The position numbers and the translations under genes are program-made. From positions 1-64,000 of the forward strand of contig JAYRGW010000013.1 in assembly GCA_041907665.1 (NCBI GenBank): a stretch of DNA of 64,000 nucleotides, given 5' to 3'. This document shows, piece by piece, positions 18,704 through 28,400 of the stretch. Under the pieces are notes generated by a model. The model worked only from the letters and a program-made list of their open reading frames with translations. It was not told where the DNA came from and did not search any database. The stretch comes from JAAYUD01 sp041907665 (GTDB taxonomy: Bacteria; Bacteroidota; Bacteroidia; Bacteroidales; Bacteroidaceae). Each line of letters starts with the position of its first letter. The first letter of the stretch is position 1.

Positions 18704-18832
18704 TTATTCAGCAGCGGCAGTATTTGCCGTTTCCATCTTTGCTTCAAAATCGGCTTTTACATCTTCGTAGAAGGCTGCATTGCATGTTGTCACGTAAGGT
18801 CCCAACCATAAGAAACCTATACCGAGAGTCAA
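18704..18832 (-). CDS. Possible 42-aa membrane protein, TTG start, in frame after ilvE
   Basis: Directly after the ilvE stop codon the same frame stays open for 51 more codons (18859-18707). The reading contains a hydrophobic helix ILCVLTLGIGFLWLGPYV and an acidic Ala-rich tail ending TANTAAAE. There is no ATG; the TTG at 18832 is the best candidate start, giving 42 aa. The composition looks protein-like, but initiation is unsupported. It could be a real small gene, a decayed one, or a chance opening. Confidence 0.3.
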   Translation of the reverse strand: MTLGIGFLWLGPYVTTCNAAFYEDVKADFEAKMETANTAAAE

Positions 18833-18859
18833 GACACAAAGAATATTTAAAGGGTTAAA

Positions 18860-19879
18860 TTAATCCAATACCGTAACCCATCCATAAGGATCCGACTCGT
18901 CGCCATACTGAATGGCACGAAGCTTATTGTATAACTTCGTCGACCAGGGACCGGGTTTACCGTCTTTAGAAATAACATACGACCTCTTATTTTCCAGATC
19001 ATCAATCTTACTGATAGGACTGATAACAGCTGCAGTACCGCAAGCGCCGGCTTCTTCAAAAGTAGCCAATTCTTCTTCGGCCACTGGACGCCGTTCTACT
19101 TTCAACCCCATATCTTCAGCCAACTGAATCAAACTTTTATTCGTGATAGAAGGGAGAATAGAGGTAGATTTTGGAGTTATATATGTATTATCTTTGATAC
19201 CGAAGAAATTGGCAGCACCACATTCATCAATATACTTTTTCTCTTTAGCATCCAAATAAAATTCACAAGAATAACCCAAATCGTGAGCCATTTTGTTTGC
19301 ACGCAAACTGGCAGCATAATTACCACCCACTTTATAAATACCGGTTCCAAGAGGAGCAGAACGGTCGAACTCACGAATAATGACATAAGGATTGGTACTG
19401 AAACCTCCCTTGAAATAAGGACCAACTGGAGTAACGAAAATGATGAACATATACTCTGTCGCCGGATGAACGCCCACCTGAGCAGACATTCCTATTAATA
19501 GAGGACGAATATATAATGTGGCACCGGATTCATAAGGTGGAATAAAACGTTCGTTCAACTTCACTACTTTCAGTACTGCTTCACGGAATCTTTCCGTAGG
19601 CAGTTCGGGCATTAAGATTCCCTGACATGTTGATTGCAAACGCTCTGCATTGGCTTCCAAACGAAACACACGAATTTTACCGTCTTTACCACGGTAGGCC
19701 TTTAAACCTTCAAAAGCTTCCTGACCATAATGCAGACAAGTAGCAGCCATGTGCATATTTATTTCTTCGCTACTGCTGACTTCCAACTCGCCCCACACGC
19801 CGTTACGATAGTTAATTCTAACGTTATAATCGGTTCTTTGATAACCAAACGAAAGATTTTTCCAATCGATCTCTTTCAT
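18860..19879 (-). CDS. ilvE: Branched-chain amino acid aminotransferase
   Basis: Fold-type IV PLP enzyme for the last step of Val, Leu and Ile synthesis. The 339-aa length and motifs fit the BCAT-type family: YGQEAFEGLKAYR near 51-63, the Schiff-base lysine K183 in YKVGGNYAAS, and ECGAANFFGI. A -7 box TATTTTTG at 19929-19922 lies between xseB and ilvE, so ilvE has its own promoter. Confidence 0.93.
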   Translation of the reverse strand: MKEIDWKNLSFGYQRTDYNVRINYRNGVWGELEVSSSEEINMHMAATCLHYGQEAFEGLKAYRGKDGKIRVFRLEANAERLQSTCQGILMPELPTERFREAVLKVVKLNERFIPPYESGATLYIRPLLIGMSAQVGVHPATEYMFIIFVTPVGPYFKGGFSTNPYVIIREFDRSAPLGTGIYKVGGNYAASLRANKMAHDLGYSCEFYLDAKEKKYIDECGAANFFGIKDNTYITPKSTSILPSITNKSLIQLAEDMGLKVERRPVAEEELATFEEAGACGTAAVISPISKIDDLENKRSYVISKDGKPGPWSTKLYNKLRAIQYGDESDPYGWVTVLD

Positions 19880-19948
19880 AATATTTACTTTTTGAATTAG
19901 TTATTTAAATTACTTCTTTTGCAAAAATAGACTTTATTATTCATATTT

Positions 19949-20137
19949 TCACTTGTTCTGCAATATTTTTTTTACTTCATCTTCCGTTTGAGTCAATTTC
20001 TTCTGGCATTTTGCTATTATTTGATTGGCCTCTTTAAGCTTTCCTCCCAACTGATCAAGTTCCATGTTACCCGACTCTATTTCGTTAATTATTTCCTCCA
20101 AACGCTTTACAGATTCCGAATAATTTATTTTTTCCAT
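19949..20137 (-). CDS. xseB: Exodeoxyribonuclease VII small subunit
   Basis: A 62-aa helical protein with the conserved core YSESVKRLEEIINEIESGNM, which matches the XseB signature (L..IV..LE.G...L). It is 12 bp downstream of xseA, the partner large subunit, and is certainly co-transcribed. Confidence 0.93.
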   Translation of the reverse strand: MEKINYSESVKRLEEIINEIESGNMELDQLGGKLKEANQIIAKCQKKLTQTEDEVKKILQNK

Positions 20138-20149
20138 ATCTCACTATTT

Positions 20150-21391
20150 TTAGTTTTTATTTTTTACAACATTAGATACGATAGTACCACGATACAATTG
20201 TGTCGCCAACTCATCTCCATCCTTGCACTTCGATGCATCTTTCAAGACCTTTCCTCCACTCGTCGTTATACTATACCCTTTCGCCAATATTTTTTGAGGC
20301 GAAGCATCCGACACTTTCGATGCGTAAAGTGCTAACCGATGGCGCTCAGACAAAAGGTATCGATCGACTGCCGAGCAAAGATCCTTAGAATCTGATATCA
20401 AATTCGAGTGGCTTTCACCAAGTTGCCTGATTGCTGCCGCGGGTATCCTACTGCGAAACATCAACAACGTCTGCGCTTCACTATTAAGTCTTTCCACTAC
20501 AAGATGGTGCAAATTGTCCGCCAAATTCCACAAACGACCTGCAGCAATTGCCATTCTATCTATAAGAAATGCAGCTGCTGCCGTGGGAGTTTTAACTCGA
20601 GTATGAGCGACTTTATCCAAAACGGTTTCATCTCGTTCATGTCCTATACCCGTAATCACAGGCAATCTAAATTGGGCTACTGCCGCTGCCAGCAAATAGC
20701 TATCGAAGCAAGCAAGGTCCGAAGTTGCTCCCCCACCCCGAATAATCACTAGGACATCAAAGTCATCTATATGCGAGTCTATCTGCTGCATCGCATCAAG
20801 CACCGACTGCTCTGCCTGATTGCCCTGCATCAAGGCTTGAAAAAGTTCTACATGAAAAGCGAACCCTTGTTCATTCAGCTTCAGTTGGTTTGCAAAATCA
20901 CCATATCCTGCCGCCATATTGGAAGAGATCACAGCTATACGCTGCGGTAATTCGGGCATATCAAGCTCCTTATTAAGATGTATGATGCCGTCTTCTTCCA
21001 GTTGTTTCAATATCTGTTGCCGACGCAATGCCATATCGCCCATCGTATAGGCAGGATCTATCTGATGCACGATCAGGCTGTAGCCAAAAATCTCATGAAA
21101 GCTGACACTTACTTGTACCCTCACCTTTATACCTGCCCCAAATGTTTGTCCGGTGGTATCCTCAAAGAAAGACTTCAACAGACCAAATGTTTGTTGCCAA
21201 ATAATGCCCCGTGCCTTAGCTACCTGTTTTCTACGATATTCATCGTTTTGAACAAATTCCACATAACAATGGCCACCATTGATATGTACTTCACTCAATT
21301 CGGCTTCAATCCAATATTCGTCAGGCATGCATTGCTCCAAGCTACGCCTCACCAGCGAATTGAGTTCCAAAAGAGTTAGCGACTGTTCCAT
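20150..21391 (-). CDS. xseA: Exodeoxyribonuclease VII large subunit
   Basis: A 413-aa nuclease subunit that degrades single-stranded DNA. The N-terminal OB fold (about 20-110) contains YWIEAELSEVHINGGHCYVE. The catalytic domain has IAVISSNMAAGYGDF, the DVLVIIRGGGATSDL block, and GIGHERDETVLDKVA followed by KTPTAAA. It lies upstream of xseB. Confidence 0.93.
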   Translation of the reverse strand: MEQSLTLLELNSLVRRSLEQCMPDEYWIEAELSEVHINGGHCYVEFVQNDEYRRKQVAKARGIIWQQTFGLLKSFFEDTTGQTFGAGIKVRVQVSVSFHEIFGYSLIVHQIDPAYTMGDMALRRQQILKQLEEDGIIHLNKELDMPELPQRIAVISSNMAAGYGDFANQLKLNEQGFAFHVELFQALMQGNQAEQSVLDAMQQIDSHIDDFDVLVIIRGGGATSDLACFDSYLLAAAVAQFRLPVITGIGHERDETVLDKVAHTRVKTPTAAAAFLIDRMAIAAGRLWNLADNLHHLVVERLNSEAQTLLMFRSRIPAAAIRQLGESHSNLISDSKDLCSAVDRYLLSERHRLALYASKVSDASPQKILAKGYSITTSGGKVLKDASKCKDGDELATQLYRGTIVSNVVKNKN

Positions 21392-21409
21392 CTTCTACAT
21401 TCACCCTTT

Positions 21410-21748
21410 CTATTTAGTATTGGTATATCCGGCAGATTTGAGTAAAGCGATTACTTGTTCCCTATGTTCGCCCTGGATGATAATTTCACCTTCTTTAGCG
21501 CTACCTCCAACACCGCACTTCACTTTCAACATTTTGCCCAGTACCTGCAAGTCGCTTTCTGCTCCGACAAAACCTTCGACAAGTGTTACCACTTTGCCGC
21601 CTCTATTCCGTTTATCAATCTTGACTCTCAATTTCTGCCGATTAGCAGGAACCGTACTTTGTTCCACCTCTTGAGCATCATCATACTTAAAATCGGGATT
21701 TGTAGAATACACGACATTCAGATGACTTTTCCAATCATTATCCTTCAT
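21410..21748 (-). CDS. eIF1/SUI1-like translation factor (YciH family)
   Basis: A 112-aa protein with an N-terminal tail and a C-terminal SUI1 fold: KIDKRNRGGKVVTLVEGF, KCGVGGSAKEGEIIIQG. The start at 21748 (MKDNDWKSHLNVVYST) is preferred over an ATG at 21781 because a -7 box TATTTTTG (21786-21779) overlaps the latter. Bacterial SUI1-like proteins are thought to influence start-site selection, but the role in Bacteroides is not established. It is 18 bp upstream of xseA and probably heads that operon. Confidence 0.88.
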   Translation of the reverse strand: MKDNDWKSHLNVVYSTNPDFKYDDAQEVEQSTVPANRQKLRVKIDKRNRGGKVVTLVEGFVGAESDLQVLGKMLKVKCGVGGSAKEGEIIIQGEHREQVIALLKSAGYTNTK

Positions 21749-21778
21749 TATTTTCTTATTTTTATCGTTATACGGTTT

Positions 21779-21826
21779 CAAAAATACAAAATTGTTTGAA
21801 AGTAATTCGGTATTTTAGTACTTTTG
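21779..21826. promoter_or_regulatory. Divergent promoters of the SUI1-like and DUF5686 genes
   Basis: Minus strand: TATTTTTG at 21786-21779. Plus strand: TTTG (21795-21798), 20-bp spacer, TACTTTTG (21819-21826). Both fit the Bacteroides consensus and fix the starts of the flanking genes. Confidence 0.6.
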
Positions 21827-21858
21827 TCGTTCATTATTATCATAATTTTATCCGAAAG

Positions 21859-24291
21859 ATGCGCATCAGACTATTGTTGTTCCTTCTTTGCATACCTTTT
21901 ATATCTACCGAAGCACAAAAGTTTCGAGGATTAGTGATAGACAACAATAGCAAGCCTATACCTTATGCATCACTCTACATTAAAGAGCTCAGATCGGGTA
22001 TTATGACCGATGCCTATGGTTCCTTTTTTATGTATCTCCCCCCTGGAGATTATTCATGCGAAACGTCTTGCTCCGGATATGACAGCACAGATTGGAAATT
22101 GCATCAAACTAAAACTACAGTTATAAAAAACATCGTATTGCAAAGACGCCATTATACGCTACCGAAAGAAAACGACCAAAACGAAAATCCCGCCATTAAC
22201 ATTATACGATCTGCCATCCAGGCAGCTCCTCATTATCTCAATATCATATCGGGATACAAGGCAGATGTTTATACTAAAAACCGTGAAAAATTGGTAAAAG
22301 TACCGGGCATTCAGAAAATGTCGAAAACAGTAAGATACCTCGCCAAAAATTATCAAGGCAAGTTAGTGGTAAGCGAAGAACACAAAAAGATAAACTACCG
22401 TAATCCGAACATATACCAGATACGAACACTGAATAAGACAACAATTCTGCCAAAAGAGTTGGATATACCCATAGACATCAGTACCACAAACATTTACGAG
22501 AGAATGATATTGAACAAGTTATCACCTATCGCTCCCGAGGCTATGCGCTACTATCGATATATCTTGATATGCACAACAAAAGAATCCGGACATACCATTT
22601 ATAAAATCCAAGTCATACCGAAGCATCTACAATCGGTATTGGTTAGCGGATACATTTATATTGTAGATAAACTATGGTGTGTCTCGGCATTCGACTTACT
22701 GACATACGACAGTCATATCATAGCCAACATAAAAGTGGCGTATAAAGAAATCGTGCCGCGCGGCTTTCTACCCGTAACTATTCAGGCCGGCATTAACTAT
22801 CACAATACAGGTTTTCAAGCTCTTTCGTACAACATTCATAGTATACGCTATGACAGCGTTATTGTCAACAACAACACCCGGATTTTATTCAATCAACATC
22901 GCACGAAAAAAGGACACCGATTCGAAAGACTTTTGCCCAAAGATCTGATTTCGATAAAAGAAGATACCATGGCATTGGATAGAGATTCCATGATGTGGGA
23001 TTCCATTCGGCGTGTCCCATTACTACCCGAAGAAGCAGAAAGCTATCAATTAATAAAGCCCGAACAAAAGAAAAAGACATTCCACTTCAGCATGAAAGAT
23101 TGGACGGACATGCGTACTTGGTGGAACTTAATAATCAGAGGCGACCGTTTCATGACGCCAAACAAAAAACAATGGATGGACTGCTACAACATACAGTCCA
23201 TGGTTCCCGAATACAATTTTGTAGACGGCCTATGGATCGGCTATAAATTGGGATTGGGCTGGCGAATTTCTCATGCCAATACTTTCGAATTCAATCCGGC
23301 AGCCTATTATGCCACGGCACGCCACAAATGGATTGCTTTCGGCGACTTTTCATTCACGTATGCTCCCAGAGCCAGAGGTCGAATATCACTCAAAGGGGGG
23401 TCGCTCACCCAAGATTATAATGAAGAAAGCGGCGAATCAAGACTGTTCAACTCCGTATCGGCACTCATTTATGCCGACAACTACGTGAAGCTGTTCAACA
23501 AACAGTATATTACCATCAGTAACCAAGTAGAGCCTTTCAACGGCATGTTATTCTCATCTTCTCTCAGTTGGGAGCGCCGCCGTAAAATAGACAATCATGT
23601 ACATCATAGTTTGCTGGGGCAAGATGCAGAGTCCAATAACCCTTTCAAAGACAATTCGTATACGATGCCGGCAAATCGACTACTTAAAATGTCTTTGGCA
23701 CTCGAATATACACCGAATCATTATTATTGCATGAAAAATGATCAAAAGATCTATGAAGAGACCGAAAATCCGACGTTCAATTTTTCCTATACACAAGCCT
23801 TTAGTATCGGAGAGGTCGAGTCCTCTCCACATTATAGCAAGATACAGACGGGAATTAAACAAACCATCAACGTCGGACTTTTCAATCGATTCATCTGGCT
23901 TGCCGATGCAGGATGTTTCTTCAATCGCAAAAGCATGGAATTTCCGGATTATCACCATTTTCCAACAGTAAAGAACACCTCTACGACACGCTCCTTCAGT
24001 TACGGATTTTTCTTGCCCAACTGCTACACGTTTAGCACACCAGATCGTTGGTTAATGATCAATGCGACATGGAATACACCCTATTTGTTAATAAAATACT
24101 TACCCATATTCCAACACAAGAAGTTCGATGAAGCTATTCATTTTCGTTTACTTGCCACTCCCGAAGAACATCCCTATATGGAGTTATCCTACTCTACAGG
24201 CGTAGAGGATATTTCGCGAGTCGGATTTTGCATCGGTTTCGACCGTAGCGGCTATCGATCTGTAGGTATCTCCCTGAGCTTTGCAATGTGA
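21859..24291 (+). CDS. DUF5686-type outer-membrane protein with carboxypeptidase-regulatory-like domain
   Basis: An 810-aa exported protein. The signal peptide MRIRLLLFLLCIPFISTEA is followed by a CarboxypepD_reg-like beta-sandwich (about 22-105, FRGLVIDNNSKPIPYASL) and then the long DUF5686 region, which ends in amphipathic beta strands typical of an outer-membrane barrel (final residues GISLSFAM). The start at 21859 is chosen because the promoter at 21795-21826 excludes the ATG at 21796. Function unknown. It converges with xth, 20 bp between stops. Confidence 0.85.
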   Translation: MRIRLLLFLLCIPFISTEAQKFRGLVIDNNSKPIPYASLYIKELRSGIMTDAYGSFFMYLPPGDYSCETSCSGYDSTDWKLHQTKTTVIKNIVLQRRHYTLPKENDQNENPAINIIRSAIQAAPHYLNIISGYKADVYTKNREKLVKVPGIQKMSKTVRYLAKNYQGKLVVSEEHKKINYRNPNIYQIRTLNKTTILPKELDIPIDISTTNIYERMILNKLSPIAPEAMRYYRYILICTTKESGHTIYKIQVIPKHLQSVLVSGYIYIVDKLWCVSAFDLLTYDSHIIANIKVAYKEIVPRGFLPVTIQAGINYHNTGFQALSYNIHSIRYDSVIVNNNTRILFNQHRTKKGHRFERLLPKDLISIKEDTMALDRDSMMWDSIRRVPLLPEEAESYQLIKPEQKKKTFHFSMKDWTDMRTWWNLIIRGDRFMTPNKKQWMDCYNIQSMVPEYNFVDGLWIGYKLGLGWRISHANTFEFNPAAYYATARHKWIAFGDFSFTYAPRARGRISLKGGSLTQDYNEESGESRLFNSVSALIYADNYVKLFNKQYITISNQVEPFNGMLFSSSLSWERRRKIDNHVHHSLLGQDAESNNPFKDNSYTMPANRLLKMSLALEYTPNHYYCMKNDQKIYEETENPTFNFSYTQAFSIGEVESSPHYSKIQTGIKQTINVGLFNRFIWLADAGCFFNRKSMEFPDYHHFPTVKNTSTTRSFSYGFFLPNCYTFSTPDRWLMINATWNTPYLLIKYLPIFQHKKFDEAIHFRLLATPEEHPYMELSYSTGVEDISRVGFCIGFDRSGYRSVGISLSFAM

Positions 24292-24311
24292 CGCATCCGG
24301 GCCTATTGCCT

Positions 24312-25073
24312 TTAAAGGATAATGCCGATCGGACAATGATCGGCCCCGTCAATCTCATTCAGAATAAACGCATCTTTGAGAGAAGGCAACAATGATTGGC
24401 TTATAAGAAAATAATCTATACGCCACCCTATATTCTTTTCACGAGCTCCGAATCGATAGCTCCACCACGAATACGAATCTTTTTTATCCGGATAGAAATG
24501 GCGATAAGTATCAACAAAGCCATTGGCAATAAACCGATCCATTCCATCTATTTCTTTTTGCGTATATCCGGCCGACTTATTATAATTATCTTTGGGACGA
24601 GCAATATCTATAGGTTCATGAGCAACATTGAAATCTCCGCATATCACAACAGGTTTCTTCTGCTCCAACCGCTTCATATAGGCAAGCAAAGCCTTATCCC
24701 ACTCTGCACGATAATCAAGCCTTACCAGTTCGGCCCCCGAATTGGGCACATAAACATTGATTAAATAGAAATGCTGAAATTCGACAGTAATGACACGTCC
24801 TTCTTGATCGTGTTCTTCTATCCCAATACCATTAGTCACTCCGACAGGTTCTACCCTACTCAGCACTGCTGTACCAGAATATCCTTTCCGAACAGCCGAG
24901 TTGGAACAAACCCGATAGCCCTGCAATTCGGCAAGTGCCTCTTTCACCTGGTCATCTTGAGCCTTCGTCTCTTGGATACAAAACACATCCGCATCCATTT
25001 TCTCTATTTTAGAAAGAAAATCTTTCTTCACAACAGCCCTAAGGCCATTTACATTCCATGATATAAGTTTCAT
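24312..25073 (-). CDS. xth: Exodeoxyribonuclease III (AP endonuclease)
   Basis: A 253-aa Mg-dependent DNA repair nuclease of the EEP fold. Motifs: MKLISWNVNGLRA at the start, FCIQETK with the metal-binding Glu, NVYVPNSG, the CGDFNVAHEPID block, GMDRF and the C-terminal ADHCPI with the catalytic Asp-His pair. The start at 25073 gives the canonical N-terminus; an in-frame ATG at 25109 adds twelve atypical residues. Confidence 0.94.
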   Translation of the reverse strand: MKLISWNVNGLRAVVKKDFLSKIEKMDADVFCIQETKAQDDQVKEALAELQGYRVCSNSAVRKGYSGTAVLSRVEPVGVTNGIGIEEHDQEGRVITVEFQHFYLINVYVPNSGAELVRLDYRAEWDKALLAYMKRLEQKKPVVICGDFNVAHEPIDIARPKDNYNKSAGYTQKEIDGMDRFIANGFVDTYRHFYPDKKDSYSWWSYRFGAREKNIGWRIDYFLISQSLLPSLKDAFILNEIDGADHCPIGIIL

Positions 25074-25409
25074 AACGACAAATATGGCAATTCTCTCATT
25101 ATTCTGCAAATAATCGGGTACATTTTTACGACCTGACTTTCTAAAGCATCACAACAAAGTGCAGTTCAAAATATCAATCAGCATGATATAAGATTAACAT
25201 TGATTTCTTAAAAAAAAGAGGATGAAATAGCTTTAATAAAAAATCAAAACAACTCCTAAGACAAAAAGCATTCTTTCAATGATAATTTTTGGTAATTTTT
25301 TGCAGTACACAAACTCTTGATACAATAAAATACTTATCTTTGGCAAACGATAAAAAGACTCATTCACGAGAGTCTAGACAAGTACTAAAATTTTTATAAG
25401 ACAATTTGT
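25074..25409. other. Promoter region of the Pls-like synthetase gene
   Basis: No gene. It contains the box TAAAAAATCAAAACAACTCC (25237-25256), which recurs at two other promoters (32630 and 33467), and a -7 box TATCTTTG at 25335-25342 that gives the synthetase a leader of about 60 nt. No convincing -33 TTG lies at the usual distance. Confidence 0.5.
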
Positions 25410-28400
25410 ATGTTTTTAGAGAACTTCTTTGAAGATTCAGCTCGCCAATATCCCGATAATATCGCCATTGAAGAAGGCGAAAAAAGATATTCGTATGCTG
25501 AAACCGAACGTACAGCCAATAAGCTGGCAAACTATTTACAAAAATTACCTGTAGGACCAGAAGATAAGGTTGTCATTCTATTACCGCGAAGAGCGGAAGT
25601 TACTATCGTAATGTTGGGTATACTCAAAACAGGTGCAGCTTATATTCCTCTGGATCCCGAAATTCCTGCCGATCGAGTAAATTTTATCATGGAAGATGCA
25701 AATGCAAAAATGCTGATTACTTCCGATGAGATAATGAAAAACATAGGTTCCCAATTCAACTCCTTTCCCATATACAATATAGACAAGTCTTGGAAAGAAT
25801 TGGAGTCTTATTCCGATACCAAACCGACTGTCGAAGGACGTAGTGAAGATAATCTATGCTACATGATTTATACATCAGGCACAACAGGCAAACCCAAAGG
25901 AGTTTTGTTGATGCACAAGAATGCCGCAACTTATATTCACGGAGCACAAAAAATATATCCGATAGATCAAAGCGACAGAGCCTTGCAAGGCTTTTCAGTT
26001 TCATTTGATGCATCGGTAGAAGAAATTTGGGTACCACTCTCCGTTGGAGCTACATTGGTAGTAGGTACTTTCGACATCATGCGTTCCGGAGATCAGTTTT
26101 CGTCCAAACTAAGAACTCTGAACATAACCTTTTTATCGTGTGCACCCACTCTTCTCTCTATGGTGAAAGAAGATATTCCGTGTCTCAAGATATTGATTTT
26201 CGGCGGTGAAGTATGCTCCAAAGATATAGCCAACCGTTGGTGCAAAGCAGGAAGGACCGTTTATAATACGTACGGACCCACCGAAGCTACCGTGATTGCC
26301 ACTTATTCGATTCTGAAACCGGGAGAAGAAGTAACGATAGGCAAAGCACTCGACAAATACGAAGTGCTTCTCATAGATGAAGAGTTAAATCCCGTGACAG
26401 AAATAGATAAAGAAGGTGAAATTCTTATTGGAGGTGAATGTATCGCTAGAGGATACCTGAACCGTGAAGATCTGACAGCCAAGAAATTTATCGAGACAGA
26501 TCGCTACTGCGGAGAGATGAAACGCTACTACCGTACAGGCGATTTGGCAAAATACAATGAAGAGAAAGAATTTGTGTTTATCGGCAGAGCCGACGCACAA
26601 GTTAAAGTGCGCGGTTTTCGTGTAGAGCTGGCCGAAATAGAAGGCCTGTTGATGCAAAACGAGGCCGTACAAACAGCAGCAGTAACTCTCGATAAGGACA
26701 CTCAACAGCTGGCCGCTTTCGTTGTGTTGCGCAAGGGAAAGAAAATAGATCGCGAAGCGGTGGCCAAACAATTCCGGCAATTGTTGCCCTATTACATGAT
26801 TCCTTCTACACTCGACGAAATAGACGAACTGCCTATGACGACAAGCCAGAAAATAGATCGCAAACGCTTGCCTACACCCAAAACGCCATTGAGTTTCTCA
26901 ACAAACAAACAAATCATTGCTCCTTCTACCCCACTCGAAAAAGCGATGGTAAAAATCATCGCTCAAAATATAAATAGAGAAGACATCTCGATGGACGATC
27001 ATTTTTTCAATGATTTGGGAGGGCATTCATTGCTTGCCGCTATTGTCGTATCTCAGATGCGAGAGCTGAAGATATTCGAGAATATGTCTGTAGCCGATGT
27101 CTACAAATATCCGATATTGACAGATTTGGCGCGCGAATTGGAAAAGAAACGCCCGAAAGAAAATCAGAAAGAAGAAGTGAGAGAGATCTATAAAGTTCCT
27201 ACATGGAAATATTATTTATGCTCTATCTGCCAAGGTATATCGCTTATTTTTCTCACCCTTCTCTTCGGTTTGGAATGGCTCGGTCCGTTTTTCGTTTATT
27301 CTTATTATTATGTGGCCGACTTCGGCGTGTGGAGTTCCATCGTATTAAGCCTCTTTGCCTATTTCTCAATATTACCGGTATTTACAGTTTTTTCGATTAT
27401 TTTCAAATGGCTGGTAATAGGCCGTATCAAACCAGGGAAATACAAACTATGGGGAAGCTACTACTTCCGTTTCTGGCTCGTCGGCAAAGTCACTGCCATC
27501 TGCCCAATCATTTATTTCAGCGGTACGGCAATCATGAATTGGTTTTTGCGATTGATGGGAGCCAAAATCGGCAAGAACTGTTATATCAATACTTCGGCTA
27601 TCGATGTATTTGACTTAGTAACCATGGGCGATAATGTCAGTATCTGTACGGATACACATCTCAGAGGATATACCATCGAAGACGGTTGGCTAAAAATAGG
27701 AACTATAGACCTGGGCGATAATGCCTTTGTAGGTACACGATGCTGCCTGGCGCAGAATTCTAAGATGGGTAACAATAGCTCGATAGAGGATCTCACACTC
27801 ATACCCGACGGTGGAATCATTCCGGAGAATGAAAATTGGGGCGGATCGCCCGCACAACCCATAGGAAAGAACATACAGGAAAATACCATTCCGCTTTGGT
27901 CATTCAAGTTCATTCTATTATCATTGATTTGTGTTTTTATTATTCCATTGATAACAATGGTGGCCTTCTTCCCCGGCATGATATTGGTTGCACACATCAA
28001 TTACGTATCCGACATTTGGAGTTTCTCATGGGTCACCCTATTCATCGGTGTCTCGTTTGTATTGCTACTTACCGTAATCATAGCCATATTCAAATGGCTG
28101 TTACTAGGCAATATTAAAGAAGGCAAATACAAAGTAAATAGTCTGTTCTATTACAAGAAATGGTTCTTCGACCAACTCATGAAGCTCAGCTTGCAGGTCA
28201 TTGGAACTTTATATACGACACTTTATCTGCAGAAATGGTTCAAACTGTTAGGCGTCAAAATGGGCAAACGCGTCGAAATTTCGACGGTAGAGTTTATTTC
28301 GCCGGATTTATTGGTAACTGGAGACGAATGCTTCTTGGCCGACTCGGTTTCCGTAGGAGCATCGTATGTCAGAGGTGGCTATATCGAAATAGCCAAAACC

